Source of the DNA: Entomospira culicis
Lineage (GTDB): Bacteria > Spirochaetota > Spirochaetia > WRBN01
Reading direction: 5' to 3'
Length of the DNA stretch: 64,000 bases
Assembly: GCF_028748145.1 (NCBI RefSeq)
Contig: NZ_CP118181.1
Coordinates: 1,575,588 to 1,639,587 of the forward strand
Position 1 is the first letter of the stretch. The number at the start of each line of letters is the position of its first letter. Shown piece after piece: positions 33,381 to 41,580 of this stretch. The translations under genes were made by a program, and so were the position numbers. The notes beneath the pieces were generated by a model. That model searched no databases. It was given only the letters and a program-made list of their open reading frames with translations, and had not been told where the DNA came from.

Positions 33381-33407
33381 AAAAAAGAGACCCAAACGGA
33401 TCTCTTT
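33381..33407 (-). terminator. Rho-independent terminator of the peroxiredoxin gene
   Basis: AAAGAGA / TCTCTTT (7 bp plus two inner C-G pairs) is followed on the minus strand by a T-run. Confidence 0.8.
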
Positions 33408-33428
33408 ACAAAATAAAAAATCTCTCAA

Positions 33429-34121
33429 CTACTTGCTAGGCTTGGTGCATAGGAACCAATCATGACAGGTCATGCCTTCTGGCTTCTCTACACGTTGGCG
33501 AGCAATGTCAGCAGTGGCAGCAGGTGGCACAATCACATCATCACCCGGACGCCAGTTAGCAGGCATCGCAGCGCCCAACTTGTCGGAAGTTTGCAACGCT
33601 TGAATAACGCGCTTTAGCTCGTCAAAGTTGCGACCCAACGCCATAGGATAGTAAATAATCGTGCGAATTTTTCCTTCAGGATCGATCACAAATACCGCGC
33701 GTACCGCCTGTTGATTCGATTGATTAGGCTGAACCATGCCATACTTCTTAGCAACGTCCATGCGAATATCATCAATAACAGGGAAGTTAATCTTCACCTG
33801 CTTCATCCCATTGAATTGAAGCTCTTCAATCTTGCGGATCCAAGCAATGTGCGAGAACAACGAGTCAATCGACAAACCAATAAGCTCGGTGTTAAGCGCC
33901 TTAAACTCTTCTGCCATCGTGGCAAAGGTCATAAACTCGGTGGTACAAACGGGAGTAAAGTCGGCTGGATGCGAAAAGAGAATCACCCACTTACCCTTGT
34001 AATCTTTAGGAAAGTGAATCTCACCCTTGGTCGTGTTAGCCACAAACTCTGGTGCAGCATCACCTAGTAATGGCATCTGAAAACGATCTTCCTGATAGTA
34101 ATCTTGCTCATGTTTTTCCAT
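33429..34121 (-). CDS. Peroxiredoxin, Prx6/AhpC-type
   Basis: This peroxidase of about 230 residues reduces hydrogen peroxide and alkyl peroxides. The peroxidatic cysteine is in DFTPVCTTEF near residue 47. A C-terminal pair, GMTCHDWFLC, probably provides the resolving thiols as in archaeal-type 2-Cys Prx6 enzymes. The C-terminal extension LGAAMPANWRPGDDVIVPP is characteristic. I set the start at MEKHEQ (34121), preceded by GGAGG; an in-frame TTG 15 nt upstream is part of that ribosome-binding site. It follows the PerR-like gene in one operon. Confidence 0.93.
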   Translation of the reverse strand: MEKHEQDYYQEDRFQMPLLGDAAPEFVANTTKGEIHFPKDYKGKWVILFSHPADFTPVCTTEFMTFATMAEEFKALNTELIGLSIDSLFSHIAWIRKIEELQFNGMKQVKINFPVIDDIRMDVAKKYGMVQPNQSNQQAVRAVFVIDPEGKIRTIIYYPMALGRNFDELKRVIQALQTSDKLGAAMPANWRPGDDVIVPPAATADIARQRVEKPEGMTCHDWFLCTKPSK

Positions 34122-34136
34122 AAATATATCCTCCAA

Positions 34137-34556
34137 TTAAATAATTTTATCCCAACACGCTTTACACGTGCCTATTACATACACATTCTGCTCTAAAATA
34201 ACACAATTTTCCAGCTCCGGCGAGAGATTAAGGTCTAAATGTATCGAAAAGTTGCTCACCTTACCACAGATCTCACATTTAAAGTGTCCATGCTCTTCCA
34301 TCATCGCATCGTAACGTAACTCATTATTTTCGATGGTAATGAGCCTTGCTAATTGATGTTGCACCAGTAGGTTGAGCGTATTGTAAACCGTAGTGCGCGA
34401 TAAACTAGGAATCTCACCCACCAAGCGCACATACAATTGCTCGGCACTAGGATGCTCTTGACTAGCGCTAAGCTCCTGATAGATACGCAATCGCTGATAC
34501 GACGCGCGAATCCCCCTACTCTCTAGTACCTCACTTAGTTGCATGTTATTACTCAC
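34137..34556 (-). CDS. Fur-family peroxide regulator, PerR-like
   Basis: This 139-residue metal-dependent repressor has an N-terminal winged helix (RASYQRLRIYQELSA, LSRTTVYNTLNLLVQ) and a dimerisation domain with a structural zinc site, CEICGKVSNF ... GTCKACWDK (two C-x2-C pairs). The regulatory metal site includes ELRYDAMMEEHGHFKC. PerR is preferred to Fur because the gene is co-transcribed with a peroxiredoxin and preceded by a PerR-box-like palindrome. It should repress its own operon until Fe-catalysed oxidation inactivates it. Confidence 0.88.
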   Translation of the reverse strand: MSNNMQLSEVLESRGIRASYQRLRIYQELSASQEHPSAEQLYVRLVGEIPSLSRTTVYNTLNLLVQHQLARLITIENNELRYDAMMEEHGHFKCEICGKVSNFSIHLDLNLSPELENCVILEQNVYVIGTCKACWDKII

Positions 34557-34578
34557 AATAATGAAATCACTCTCTTTT

Positions 34579-34591
34579 TGTAATCATTACA
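34579..34591 (-). promoter_or_regulatory. Putative PerR box
   Basis: TGTAAT-C-ATTACA is a perfect 6-1-6 palindrome resembling the PerR/Fur-family box (TTATAAT-n-ATTATAA). It lies a few bases downstream of the -10 box, over the transcription start, where binding would block transcription. Confidence 0.7.
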
Positions 34592-34596
34592 TTTTT

Positions 34597-34625
34597 AGTA
34601 TACAATCAAAATAACCCTTTGTCAA
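34597..34625 (-). promoter_or_regulatory. perR-peroxiredoxin promoter
   Basis: On the minus strand a perfect TTGACA (34625-34620), 17 nt and TATACT (34602-34597). Confidence 0.85.
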
Positions 34626-34675
34626 TAGCTTTCTACTCTTTTTTAGGAGAATCCACCCTCTTAAGTACGATTATG

Positions 34676-34700
34676 TAAAAGAGAGTGGCTCTCACTCGTT
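34676..34700 (-). terminator. Possible terminator of the HPr gene
   Basis: Short overlapping stems (GAGTG/CACTC or GAGAG/CTCTC) immediately follow the HPr stop and are followed on the minus strand by TTTTA. Confidence 0.45.
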
Positions 34701-34964
34701 TTAAATGAGGTTATTACTCTTCATTGCCTCGATCATGCCGGCAAGCGCATCGGTTTCGTCGCTACCTTCGGCGATAATCTCCACCTCGGCACCCTCGGAG
34801 ACGGCTAAGGAGAGAATTTTAAGCATCGCTGAGAGGCTGGCCTCTTTTTCGCCGTAACGCATTGTCATTGCCGATTGATACTTTTTGGCTTCTTTAACCA
34901 AAATCGACGCAGGTCTAGCGTGCAGACCAATAGGATCGATAATGGTTACTTTTTGACTTACCAT
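34701..34964 (-). CDS. ptsH: Phosphocarrier protein HPr
   Basis: This 87-residue HPr-fold protein has the phosphorylatable His15 in IDPIGLHARPAS. The region of the regulatory serine reads EASLSAMLKILSLAVSEG, with Ser43/Ser45 near the usual Ser46. Length is normal. It passes phosphate from enzyme I to PTS EIIA proteins or acts as a regulatory module; no other PTS gene is nearby. It appears monocistronic with an AAGGAAGG ribosome-binding site. Confidence 0.93.
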   Translation of the reverse strand: MVSQKVTIIDPIGLHARPASILVKEAKKYQSAMTMRYGEKEASLSAMLKILSLAVSEGAEVEIIAEGSDETDALAGMIEAMKSNNLI

Positions 34965-35039
34965 TTTTACACCTTCCTTTCATGTACCTAGAGAGTCATC
35001 TCCCTATTCAAGTATCATAACACTCTTTGGCTAAAATTA

Positions 35040-35576
35040 CTAGATATAACCTAGTAATTTTTTGTAAGACTTCTCCTCGATCTGTTCTGGCTTGACCCCT
35101 AAACGAGATAATGCCTCGCGCACCTGCACTTTTGCCTGCTCGATGCCTTGCATGTCGCGCTCTTCTTCGACAACTTTTTCAATCTCGATATAGAGACCAA
35201 GGCCAGCTACCTCCACCAGCTCATAATGAATACCGTCGTGGGTGTAAAGGTGCATCATCTTCTCTTTTTCAAAACTCACGCCATAATGAAGTGCCTCTAG
35301 CATCGCCTGTGCCTTTGCCATGTCCGAGACCTCCATCTCGATCTCTTTGTTCGTCTCTACGCCCTCATGCGTATGACGCTCTTTATAGGTGAGTAAAACG
35401 CCCTTCACGCTACATTTACGCAGGCGTAGACGCTCTTCACTCTCGCCTATCTTCTTAAAATAGACATCATGACGCTCATAAAAGCCTCCGTCCACCGCCA
35501 TCTGCTCCAACTGCTTCTTCATCTGCGTATACTCCTTGGCACTAATACGCGCTTTAATCTCCACTTCGTATGCCAT
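35040..35576 (-). CDS. CYTH-domain protein, class IV adenylate cyclase (CyaB)-like
   Basis: This 178-residue protein opens with the CYTH signature YEVEIKARI (E-x-E-x-K). It continues with YFKKIGESEERLRLRKCS, LLTYKER, KEIEMEV and ELVEVAGLGLYIEIEKVV, which provide the basic and acidic residues of the triphosphate tunnel. Family members are thermophilic-type adenylate cyclases or inorganic/thiamine triphosphatases, and the sequence alone does not decide. It sits 20 nt downstream of the endonuclease-family lipoprotein on the same strand. Confidence 0.87.
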   Translation of the reverse strand: MAYEVEIKARISAKEYTQMKKQLEQMAVDGGFYERHDVYFKKIGESEERLRLRKCSVKGVLLTYKERHTHEGVETNKEIEMEVSDMAKAQAMLEALHYGVSFEKEKMMHLYTHDGIHYELVEVAGLGLYIEIEKVVEEERDMQGIEQAKVQVREALSRLGVKPEQIEEKSYKKLLGYI

Positions 35577-35596
35577 TGTACTCTACTCCTTTTCTT

Positions 35597-36625
35597 CTAT
35601 TTTTTTGAATTTTTATAGGTGAATATTGCCATTATCGGCAGATGATCGCTCAAGCCGTCGATACGATTAGCATAAAATGCGTTTGGGTAGAGGAAAATTT
35701 CTTGGCTCTCCTCGTCTACTTGCTCCGATAAAAATCGCGCATGGGTAATCGGGCGTTGCTCAATAAAGGTCAAGCCATCGCCGATCAAGAGCCGTCGAGC
35801 TAGTAAAAAACCATCCAGTGCCTGCCAATTTCCCCCATACGCATAGGTACCCAAAATGCTCTCTTTCTCCTGATGCGCTTCCACATAGCTGGGCCAAGGA
35901 TTGTAAAATCCCTCCGCTTCTACCATCGCAAGAGACGAGGCAATCGCCATAATGTTTGCCTCCATTGCCGATGCATTACGTAAATCCATATTGAAATCGC
36001 CACCCACCAAGATCGCCACATCCTCGCCATACTCGCGCCGAATACGTTCGATGCTCAAGTGTAACTGTGCGAACGTCGCACTACGACGCACCACATTGCG
36101 CTCCTCGCGCTGACTCTGTAAATGGAGATTGATCACGACCAGCGGTTGGTTGTTAGATAAGCGTAAAACGCCCAAGAGAATCGGGCGTAGCTGTTGACGC
36201 TCATCCAACGGATCGCGCACCTGAATGCTTCGCATCTCGATCACCTCATAGCGCGAGAGAATCGCCAGCCCCGTAGCATGCGAAGGCTCTTTGGCAAAGA
36301 GAATATGCATCCCTTGTAAGCCTTTGCTCTGCTCGCTTAAGGCTTGCACCACCGCATGATTCTCCACCTCTTGCAATAAAAGAATGCTCGGTGAACCATA
36401 ACTCTGGGCAATCTGGGCGAAGCCACCAGCTAAATTACTCACTTTTTGTTGATAAAGCGCGGTGCTCACCTCGCTAAATTCGCGATACTCCGTACCCTGA
36501 TATTGATCGTCAAAGAGATTTTGCACATTATAACTGATCACCACCACCTTCTTTTGGGGCAGACAACCCAGCAATAATCCTACCCAAAGCAACCATATCC
36601 AACGCATGCGCAATTTTCTCATCAT
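35597..36625 (-). CDS. Endonuclease/exonuclease/phosphatase-family lipoprotein
   Basis: This 342-residue exported protein has lipobox GLLLGC near residue 20. The EEP fold follows: VVVISYNVQNLFDD (metal-binding Asn), ILLLQEVENHAVV (catalytic Glu), VINLHLQSQ, VAILVGGDFNMDLRNA (Asp/Asn pair) and a final LSDHLPIMAIF (catalytic His). All key residues are present, so it is probably an active surface nuclease or phosphodiesterase, able to degrade nucleic acid or lipid headgroups outside the inner membrane. It may be co-transcribed with the CYTH gene. Confidence 0.87.
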   Translation of the reverse strand: MMRKLRMRWIWLLWVGLLLGCLPQKKVVVISYNVQNLFDDQYQGTEYREFSEVSTALYQQKVSNLAGGFAQIAQSYGSPSILLLQEVENHAVVQALSEQSKGLQGMHILFAKEPSHATGLAILSRYEVIEMRSIQVRDPLDERQQLRPILLGVLRLSNNQPLVVINLHLQSQREERNVVRRSATFAQLHLSIERIRREYGEDVAILVGGDFNMDLRNASAMEANIMAIASSLAMVEAEGFYNPWPSYVEAHQEKESILGTYAYGGNWQALDGFLLARRLLIGDGLTFIEQRPITHARFLSEQVDEESQEIFLYPNAFYANRIDGLSDHLPIMAIFTYKNSKK

Positions 36626-36761
36626 CTCTCTATTTTACCCTAAATTCTTATCGATAGCAAGCCTATTTAATCGATAAAATACGACAACTTTTCTCTTATT
36701 CATCGCATTATCCACCTAGGCATGCAAGAAATCGTCGCGTCTTTGCCGATAATCCAAACAA

Positions 36762-38261
36762 ATGAAGTACCAAGTTACGGCATCACGCAAGCGACCCAAG
36801 AATTTTCAATCGATGGTGGGGCAAGAATTTGTCGCCACGGCCATTAGCCACAGCCTCGATCATCAATCCTTGGCCAATGCCTATCTCTTTACCGGACCTC
36901 GCGGGGTGGGTAAAACCAGTAGCGCCCGTATCCTAGCGACCTGTCTCAATTGCCTTGCCAACGAGAAACCCACCATCACCCCTTGTGGCACTTGCGCCAA
37001 CTGTATCGAGATTGCTGCCGGAAGTAGTGTCGATGTCATTGAAATTGACGGTGCAAGCAATACCGGTGTCGGCGACGTGCGCGCCATTAAAGATGAAATT
37101 CTCTTTCCGCCCACCGCCTCGCGCTTCAAAATTTATATCATCGATGAGGTACACATGCTCTCCAGCGGTGCCTTTAACGCCTTGCTCAAGACGATTGAAG
37201 AGCCTCCCGTCTACGTTAAGTTCATCTTCGCCACCACCGAGAGCCACAAGATCCCGGCCACCATCAAGAGCCGAACCCAGCAGTTCAACTTCAAGCTTAT
37301 CTCTATCGATCTCATTAAAGATCGCCTGCAAGAAGCCCTCAATGAGGTAAACATTAGCTATGAAGAAGAGGCGCTCTTCTGGCTGGCAAAAGAGGCCAGA
37401 GGCAGTATGCGCGATGCCTACACCCTGCTCGACCAAGCCATCGCCATTAGCCAAGGAAAAATTACCTTAGCCGAGTTGAAAGAGAAGATGGGCTTCGCCG
37501 GTATCGACGATCTCAATCAATTAGTAGCGCTTGCCCTAGACCAAACCATGCAAGATGCGATTCTCCTCTTGCGCGACTTTATCGCCAAAGGCATTAGTGG
37601 CGAGCAGATCATCCAAGATCTCAGCGCCTACTTCCACGCCATCATGCTCATTAAGCACGATATCACCAAAGAGTCGCTCTTAGGTTTCCCCCTCGCCAGC
37701 TTCTCGCAAGAAGTGCTCGCCAAGCTCTCCCTCGACCAGACCAAAGATCTCCTAACCAGCCTCTTTGCCCTCTACAAAAGCGCCAAATTCTCCATCAACA
37801 TTCAACTCGAACTCGAACTCTTCCTTAGCCAGATCGCCGCCATCCAAACCAAACTCTACCCTAGCGACCTCCTCGCCAAACTAAGCGCGCTACGCATCAA
37901 CCTTACCAACCCAGCCACATCCACCACCACCTTAGAAACATCCAAACCCAATCCACCACCCAGTAAAACCGAAGAAATTTCCATTTCAGCCCCAGAAACA
38001 AAAACTCTCTCCAAAGCATCCATTCTTGCCTATCTTGCCGAGCAATTCGACATAAGCCTCACCCCCAAAGATCTGCTTATCGATGAGGATATTGTGCAGA
38101 TTACCCTTCATCAAGCCGTGCACTACCAAACCCTTAGCGCGAGGCAGGTAGAAATTCAAACCTATCTTGCCAATTTAGATAGCACACAGGCGTGGCAATT
38201 ATCCTTAATCTATGATAAAATCAACTTAATTCAATCTATTTTTTATGGAGAACAATCATGA
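36762..38261 (+). CDS. dnaX: DNA polymerase III subunit gamma/tau
   Basis: This 499-residue clamp-loader ATPase has the AAA+ core at the N-terminus: YLFTGPRGVGKTSSARILA (Walker A), zinc-binding cysteines CLNCLANEKPTITPCGTCANC spaced as in DnaX, IYIIDEVHMLSSGAFNALLK (Walker B), and sensor FATTESHKIPATIKSR. Domain III follows, then a short tau-like tail from about residue 380, rich in Thr/Pro/Lys. The start MKYQVTASRKRPKNFQ matches the usual MSYQVLARKWRP. No good ribosome-binding site precedes it. The stop overlaps the ATG of ybaB by 4 nt. Confidence 0.96.
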   Translation: MKYQVTASRKRPKNFQSMVGQEFVATAISHSLDHQSLANAYLFTGPRGVGKTSSARILATCLNCLANEKPTITPCGTCANCIEIAAGSSVDVIEIDGASNTGVGDVRAIKDEILFPPTASRFKIYIIDEVHMLSSGAFNALLKTIEEPPVYVKFIFATTESHKIPATIKSRTQQFNFKLISIDLIKDRLQEALNEVNISYEEEALFWLAKEARGSMRDAYTLLDQAIAISQGKITLAELKEKMGFAGIDDLNQLVALALDQTMQDAILLLRDFIAKGISGEQIIQDLSAYFHAIMLIKHDITKESLLGFPLASFSQEVLAKLSLDQTKDLLTSLFALYKSAKFSINIQLELELFLSQIAAIQTKLYPSDLLAKLSALRINLTNPATSTTTLETSKPNPPPSKTEEISISAPETKTLSKASILAYLAEQFDISLTPKDLLIDEDIVQITLHQAVHYQTLSARQVEIQTYLANLDSTQAWQLSLIYDKINLIQSIFYGEQS

Positions 38262-38569
38262 ACATCAATCCCCTGACTTTTATGAGCCAATTTGGCAAGA
38301 TGAAGGACGAAGCCAAGCGTATGGAGGAGAAGTTACAACAACTGCGCATCAATGGATCGGCAGCCAGCTTGGTGCAGGTTACCATCAATGGCAAGTTTGA
38401 TTTAATTGATATAAAAATTGACCCCATCGCCGTCGATGAACGCGACATTCCCATGCTTGAAACCCTCATTAAGAGCGCCTTTGTCGATGCCTCTAACAAA
38501 GCCAAAGAGACCATCGCCCAAGAGTTACAATCCACCGATCTTGCACAACTTCAATCTATTTTTAAGTAA
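38258..38569 (+). CDS. YbaB/EbfC-family nucleoid-associated protein
   Basis: This 103-residue dimeric DNA-binding protein has the family pattern of an N-terminal helix (KMKDEAKRMEEKLQQL) followed by VQVTINGKFDLIDIKIDP and a C-terminal helix with ASNKAKETIAQEL. The ATG overlaps the dnaX stop (ATGA), the widely conserved dnaX-ybaB arrangement. EbfC binds DNA broadly and affects gene expression and nucleoid structure in Borrelia. Confidence 0.94.
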   Translation: MNINPLTFMSQFGKMKDEAKRMEEKLQQLRINGSAASLVQVTINGKFDLIDIKIDPIAVDERDIPMLETLIKSAFVDASNKAKETIAQELQSTDLAQLQSIFK

Positions 38570-38613
38570 TATTTTAACAAAAAAGAACATACTTGCTAAA
38601 ATTCTTCCACTTC

Positions 38614-38756
38614 TTATCCACAAGCATTTTTCCTTCTTATCCACAATGCACTTTGTGGATATTTTTTTCGCTTTTCCATAAAAAAGATAGCTCTGCCATG
38701 GTTTTATACCACTTTAAAGCTATCTTTTACTATTTTTATTGAATTTCTTATCCACA
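38614..38756. promoter_or_regulatory. DnaA-box cluster downstream of ybaB
   Basis: Three perfect TTATCCACA boxes occur at 38614-38622, 38637-38645 and 38748-38756, with a reversed near-match (ATATCCACA on the minus strand) at 38654-38662. The surroundings are AT-rich. This is a candidate replication origin or DnaA titration/regulatory site. Confidence 0.7.
38682..38728. terminator. Bidirectional terminator between ybaB and the HAD gene
   Basis: AAAAGATAGCT / AGCTATCTTTT (11-bp stem, 25-nt loop) sits between convergent genes and offers a T-run on both strands. It lies inside the DnaA-box cluster. Confidence 0.7.
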
Positions 38757-38833
38757 TGCGATCCAAACTCATACACATCTTTTGATAGAACATGCACAAG
38801 TTGTACACAAGCTTGCGTAAGCTATGCACATGC

Positions 38834-39649
38834 TTATGTATGCAAAAAGAGCTCCGCCAAAACTTTGGCTACGCCATCCTCATCCACCGAGGATGAAGTT
38901 ACACGTTTAGCCCGCGCTTGCACTTGAGGCGAGGCATTTTTCATCGCGTAGCTCATGCCTGCCACCTCTAAAAGTTCGATATCGTTAAAGTTGTCGCCAA
39001 AGCTCAACGCCTCGCTTGCATCCAAGCCATACTCCTTAAGTACCTGCAACAACGCATTGCCTTTGTTCACATCGTGGTGATAGATCTCAAAGTAGGCATC
39101 GCTGGTAAAGCTCATCGCCGCCTCACCCGGTAGAAGCTTGGCCAAAGCCTCGGCAATTGACTCTAATTTAACCCGATCATGCTCGATAAACATCCACTTA
39201 GTTACCGACTTTAATGCTTCTTGGAGAAGTTCGCTATCGGGCGCTATCGTCTTGAGTGCCACACGATTATTCTTACTATACGCGAGGTAGGCAGAATGCT
39301 CGGCATAGCTATCTAACGTATAAAGCGCATCTTGGTGATAAAACTGAAAATAATACTTCTCTTCCTGTGCAAAACGATAGAGCTTCTGCGCCACCGCCTC
39401 GGGCAGAGGTTGATAGTAATGCGCTTCGCCAGCTACGTCGATTAATGCACCATTGTAGCTAATCATCACTTCGTCTAGTCCCAACGCCTCATGAAAGGTG
39501 CGCATCGAGTGATTCGCCCGTCCACTGGCCAAGATAAAGGGAATGCCCAATTTACGTACTTGCGTAATCACCTCTTTGGTATAATCACTGATGATTTGGC
39601 TCTCAGGCACAATCGTGCCATCTAAATCGGTAAAGATAATCTTATACAT
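38834..39649 (-). CDS. Cof-type HAD-IIB phosphatase
   Basis: This 271-residue sugar-phosphatase-like hydrolase has motif I FTDLDGTIVPESQ at the N-terminus, motif II ILASGRANHSM, and a C2B cap in the middle. Conserved lysine VNKGNALLQVLKEYGL and motif IV SFGDNFNDIELLEVAG, followed by YAMKNASPQVQ, complete the set. Members dephosphorylate sugar phosphates, flavin precursors or pyridoxal phosphate. The specific substrate is not evident. It is convergent with dnaX-ybaB across the DnaA-box region. Confidence 0.92.
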   Translation of the reverse strand: MYKIIFTDLDGTIVPESQIISDYTKEVITQVRKLGIPFILASGRANHSMRTFHEALGLDEVMISYNGALIDVAGEAHYYQPLPEAVAQKLYRFAQEEKYYFQFYHQDALYTLDSYAEHSAYLAYSKNNRVALKTIAPDSELLQEALKSVTKWMFIEHDRVKLESIAEALAKLLPGEAAMSFTSDAYFEIYHHDVNKGNALLQVLKEYGLDASEALSFGDNFNDIELLEVAGMSYAMKNASPQVQARAKRVTSSSVDEDGVAKVLAELFLHT

Positions 39650-39699
39650 CTGCTTCTCCTACTTGTCTAAATTTTTTCTCTTCTCTCTAAAAAATTTCT

Positions 39700-41019
39700 C
39701 TAAAACTCTGCTTGATACTCGGCTAAAATACGTTCGATAAATGCGCGATCGTAGCGATAGAGCAAGGTTTTCGCACGCAAGACTTCAACCTTACCCAAAA
39801 TCTTCGTGCGTTTCAGCGCGTTGACTTGGGTAAAGATAACTTCGACCTCGGTTTGTTGGCGCGCCTTACTATAATAGTGTGCCAGCGCGAGGGCGCATTG
39901 CAAAACCGAATCGAGGAGGGGAGCGCCCTTTTGGTACTTAATCAAGACAAAGCCACCCGCCACCTGATGCGCATGTAACCAGTAGTCCAGACCACGGCTA
40001 TAGCGACGCAAAAGGAGATCATTCTCTTTAGCGTTTCTACCCACTAAAATCTGCCAATCCTCTACCTTAAATCGCAAAAAAGTAGGGGATAGGCGCTCTT
40101 TTTTCACAGAGATAAATCTATTTTGCTCTTGTGCGATCTTCTTCTCTAGTAACGCGATCTTCTTCTCCAAAGCAATAAGACGTTGCTTCTCTTGCTTGGC
40201 GCGAGCAAAAAAGGTTTGACGCTCTTGTTGATGCGCTTGCCACGCCTTCTGATAAGCCTGATGCTCCACAAAAGATTGTGTAAAGAAACGCTCCTCCACC
40301 TGATGCCACCTTTCCATCAGCGTCTCCTCACTCACTTGCTTGGCCAACGCCTCGGTATAGCGCGCCTTTAACAGGCGTAGTTCATCCAGCCAAGGCTCAC
40401 TTTTCGTTACCTCTTCTTTACAATAATATGCTTTCACCGCCTCATTGAGGCTATCATTAATCGGCGAAAAGGTCATGTCCAAACATTGATGCGAAGAAGA
40501 TTCCGCTCGTTGCACTAAATAACTGGTCAATGCACGCGCTTCAGCACCATCCTTTTTGCGATAAAAAGCATCCAGAATTCGCCATGTATCATCGCAGAGA
40601 TAGCCATTGCTTGCACGCGCCCAGAGTAACACAACCAGTCGATACTCCTCATCTTGGCGTTTCACGTGAAACACCACCGAGCGATCGTAAGGGGAGTAAT
40701 CGATGGTAATGATGCGCGCTCCTTTGATTTTAGCAGTTAATAACTCTTTAAATCGTAATGATTTAGTATATTTTTTAGGATGTTCACTCTTTACATAAAG
40801 ATGCGAATAAGCACTAAAATTTATCACTAAATAGTGCTTAGCTGGAGGTTGATACAGTTCTAAAACCAAGGTATCATAGGTATCTTGATAGATCTTATCT
40901 ATCCGCGCGCCAACCAGCGATGCTTCGTCTAACACGACCGCTATCTCGCTACCATTTAACGCCCGCTTGACCTCTGGTTTATCCTTATGCTCACTCTGCT
41001 TCTCTACATCATCACTCAT
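39700..41019 (-). CDS. NFACT-family RNA-binding protein (RqcH/FbpA-like)
   Basis: This 439-residue protein has an NFACT-N-like start (VVLDEASLVGARIDKIYQD, YLVINFSAYSHLYV), a coiled coil in the middle (EKKIALLEKKIAQEQ) and a C-terminal NFACT-R (DUF814) domain: WQILVGRNAKENDLLLRR, LDYWLHAHQVAGGFVLIK. In RqcH this architecture binds stalled 60S/50S-tRNA complexes and adds alanine tails. Related proteins were once called fibronectin-binding. It is shorter than the usual 550-570 residues. A parS-like site lies inside the gene (40658-40673), coding FHVK. Its ATG overlaps the dciA stop by 4 nt. Confidence 0.88.
   Translation of the reverse strand: MSDDVEKQSEHKDKPEVKRALNGSEIAVVLDEASLVGARIDKIYQDTYDTLVLELYQPPAKHYLVINFSAYSHLYVKSEHPKKYTKSLRFKELLTAKIKGARIITIDYSPYDRSVVFHVKRQDEEYRLVVLLWARASNGYLCDDTWRILDAFYRKKDGAEARALTSYLVQRAESSSHQCLDMTFSPINDSLNEAVKAYYCKEEVTKSEPWLDELRLLKARYTEALAKQVSEETLMERWHQVEERFFTQSFVEHQAYQKAWQAHQQERQTFFARAKQEKQRLIALEKKIALLEKKIAQEQNRFISVKKERLSPTFLRFKVEDWQILVGRNAKENDLLLRRYSRGLDYWLHAHQVAGGFVLIKYQKGAPLLDSVLQCALALAHYYSKARQQTEVEVIFTQVNALKRTKILGKVEVLRAKTLLYRYDRAFIERILAEYQAEF
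40658..40673. promoter_or_regulatory. parS-like centromere site 1
   Basis: CGTTTCACGTGAAACA differs from the parS consensus TGTTTCACGTGAAACA at one of 16 positions (the first). It lies inside the NFACT gene, about 3 kb from dnaN. Confidence 0.85.
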
Positions 41020-41453
41020 ACGTCCGCCTCCCCTTGACGCTTTAAACGTTCTAGCATCGCATAAAAGGCGTTATCGCGGGGTACATCTACCTCATTTTTC
41101 TCTTGTATTTGCTCTTCTTTCACAACAAAAGCCTTAGGCTCCACCGTCGCTTTAATTTGCATAATCTGTAAGCTGGGATAGGCTCTCTGTAGGCTTTGGA
41201 GCAAGCTTCGTCGTTGCATCTGAATCAGTTGCACCTGCGTAGAGTGCTTACAACCGACCCACAACATGCCCTCCTCCACGCTTTTAATATAGGTTGATCG
41301 TGCCAACTCCTCGCCCACCAGCGTAGACCAAGCCAAACCTTCTCGCTTGGGTGAGATGGCTCGATGCCCCAACTCTTTCACAATGCTTTGTAAACACTGC
41401 GCTAAAATTTCACCGCCTTGCTTAATGACATAGCCTTCGCCTTCTTCCTCCAC
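41016..41453 (-). CDS. DciA-like (DUF721) helicase-loading protein
   Basis: This 145-residue protein has a DUF721 core: LGHRAISPKREGLAWSTLVG, then EGMLWVGCKHSTQVQLIQMQ and LLQSLQRAYPSLQIMQIKA. DciA proteins load the replicative helicase DnaB in bacteria lacking DnaC. The start is GTG at 41453, with AGGAG upstream. A C-terminal disordered tail follows the core. It lies beside recF-dnaN-dnaA, a typical setting. Confidence 0.85.
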   Translation of the reverse strand: MEEEGEGYVIKQGGEILAQCLQSIVKELGHRAISPKREGLAWSTLVGEELARSTYIKSVEEGMLWVGCKHSTQVQLIQMQRRSLLQSLQRAYPSLQIMQIKATVEPKAFVVKEEQIQEKNEVDVPRDNAFYAMLERLKRQGEADV

Positions 41454-41580
41454 GCTGACAACTCCTATTTTTAATAAATAATGAATTAATCATTCTATTT
41501 AAATATTTATTACTTATTCTTCATTTTACATATTATCTATAAAATATGATTTATTTTCTTTTATTCTATTTTTATTCATT
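41454..41580. other. Extremely AT-rich gap between recF and dciA
   Basis: These 127 bp are nearly all A and T with short palindromic tracts (ATGAATTAATCAT, TATTTAAATA). No DnaA box or clear promoter is seen. It could be an easily melted region or the promoter region of dciA-NFACT. Confidence 0.5.
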
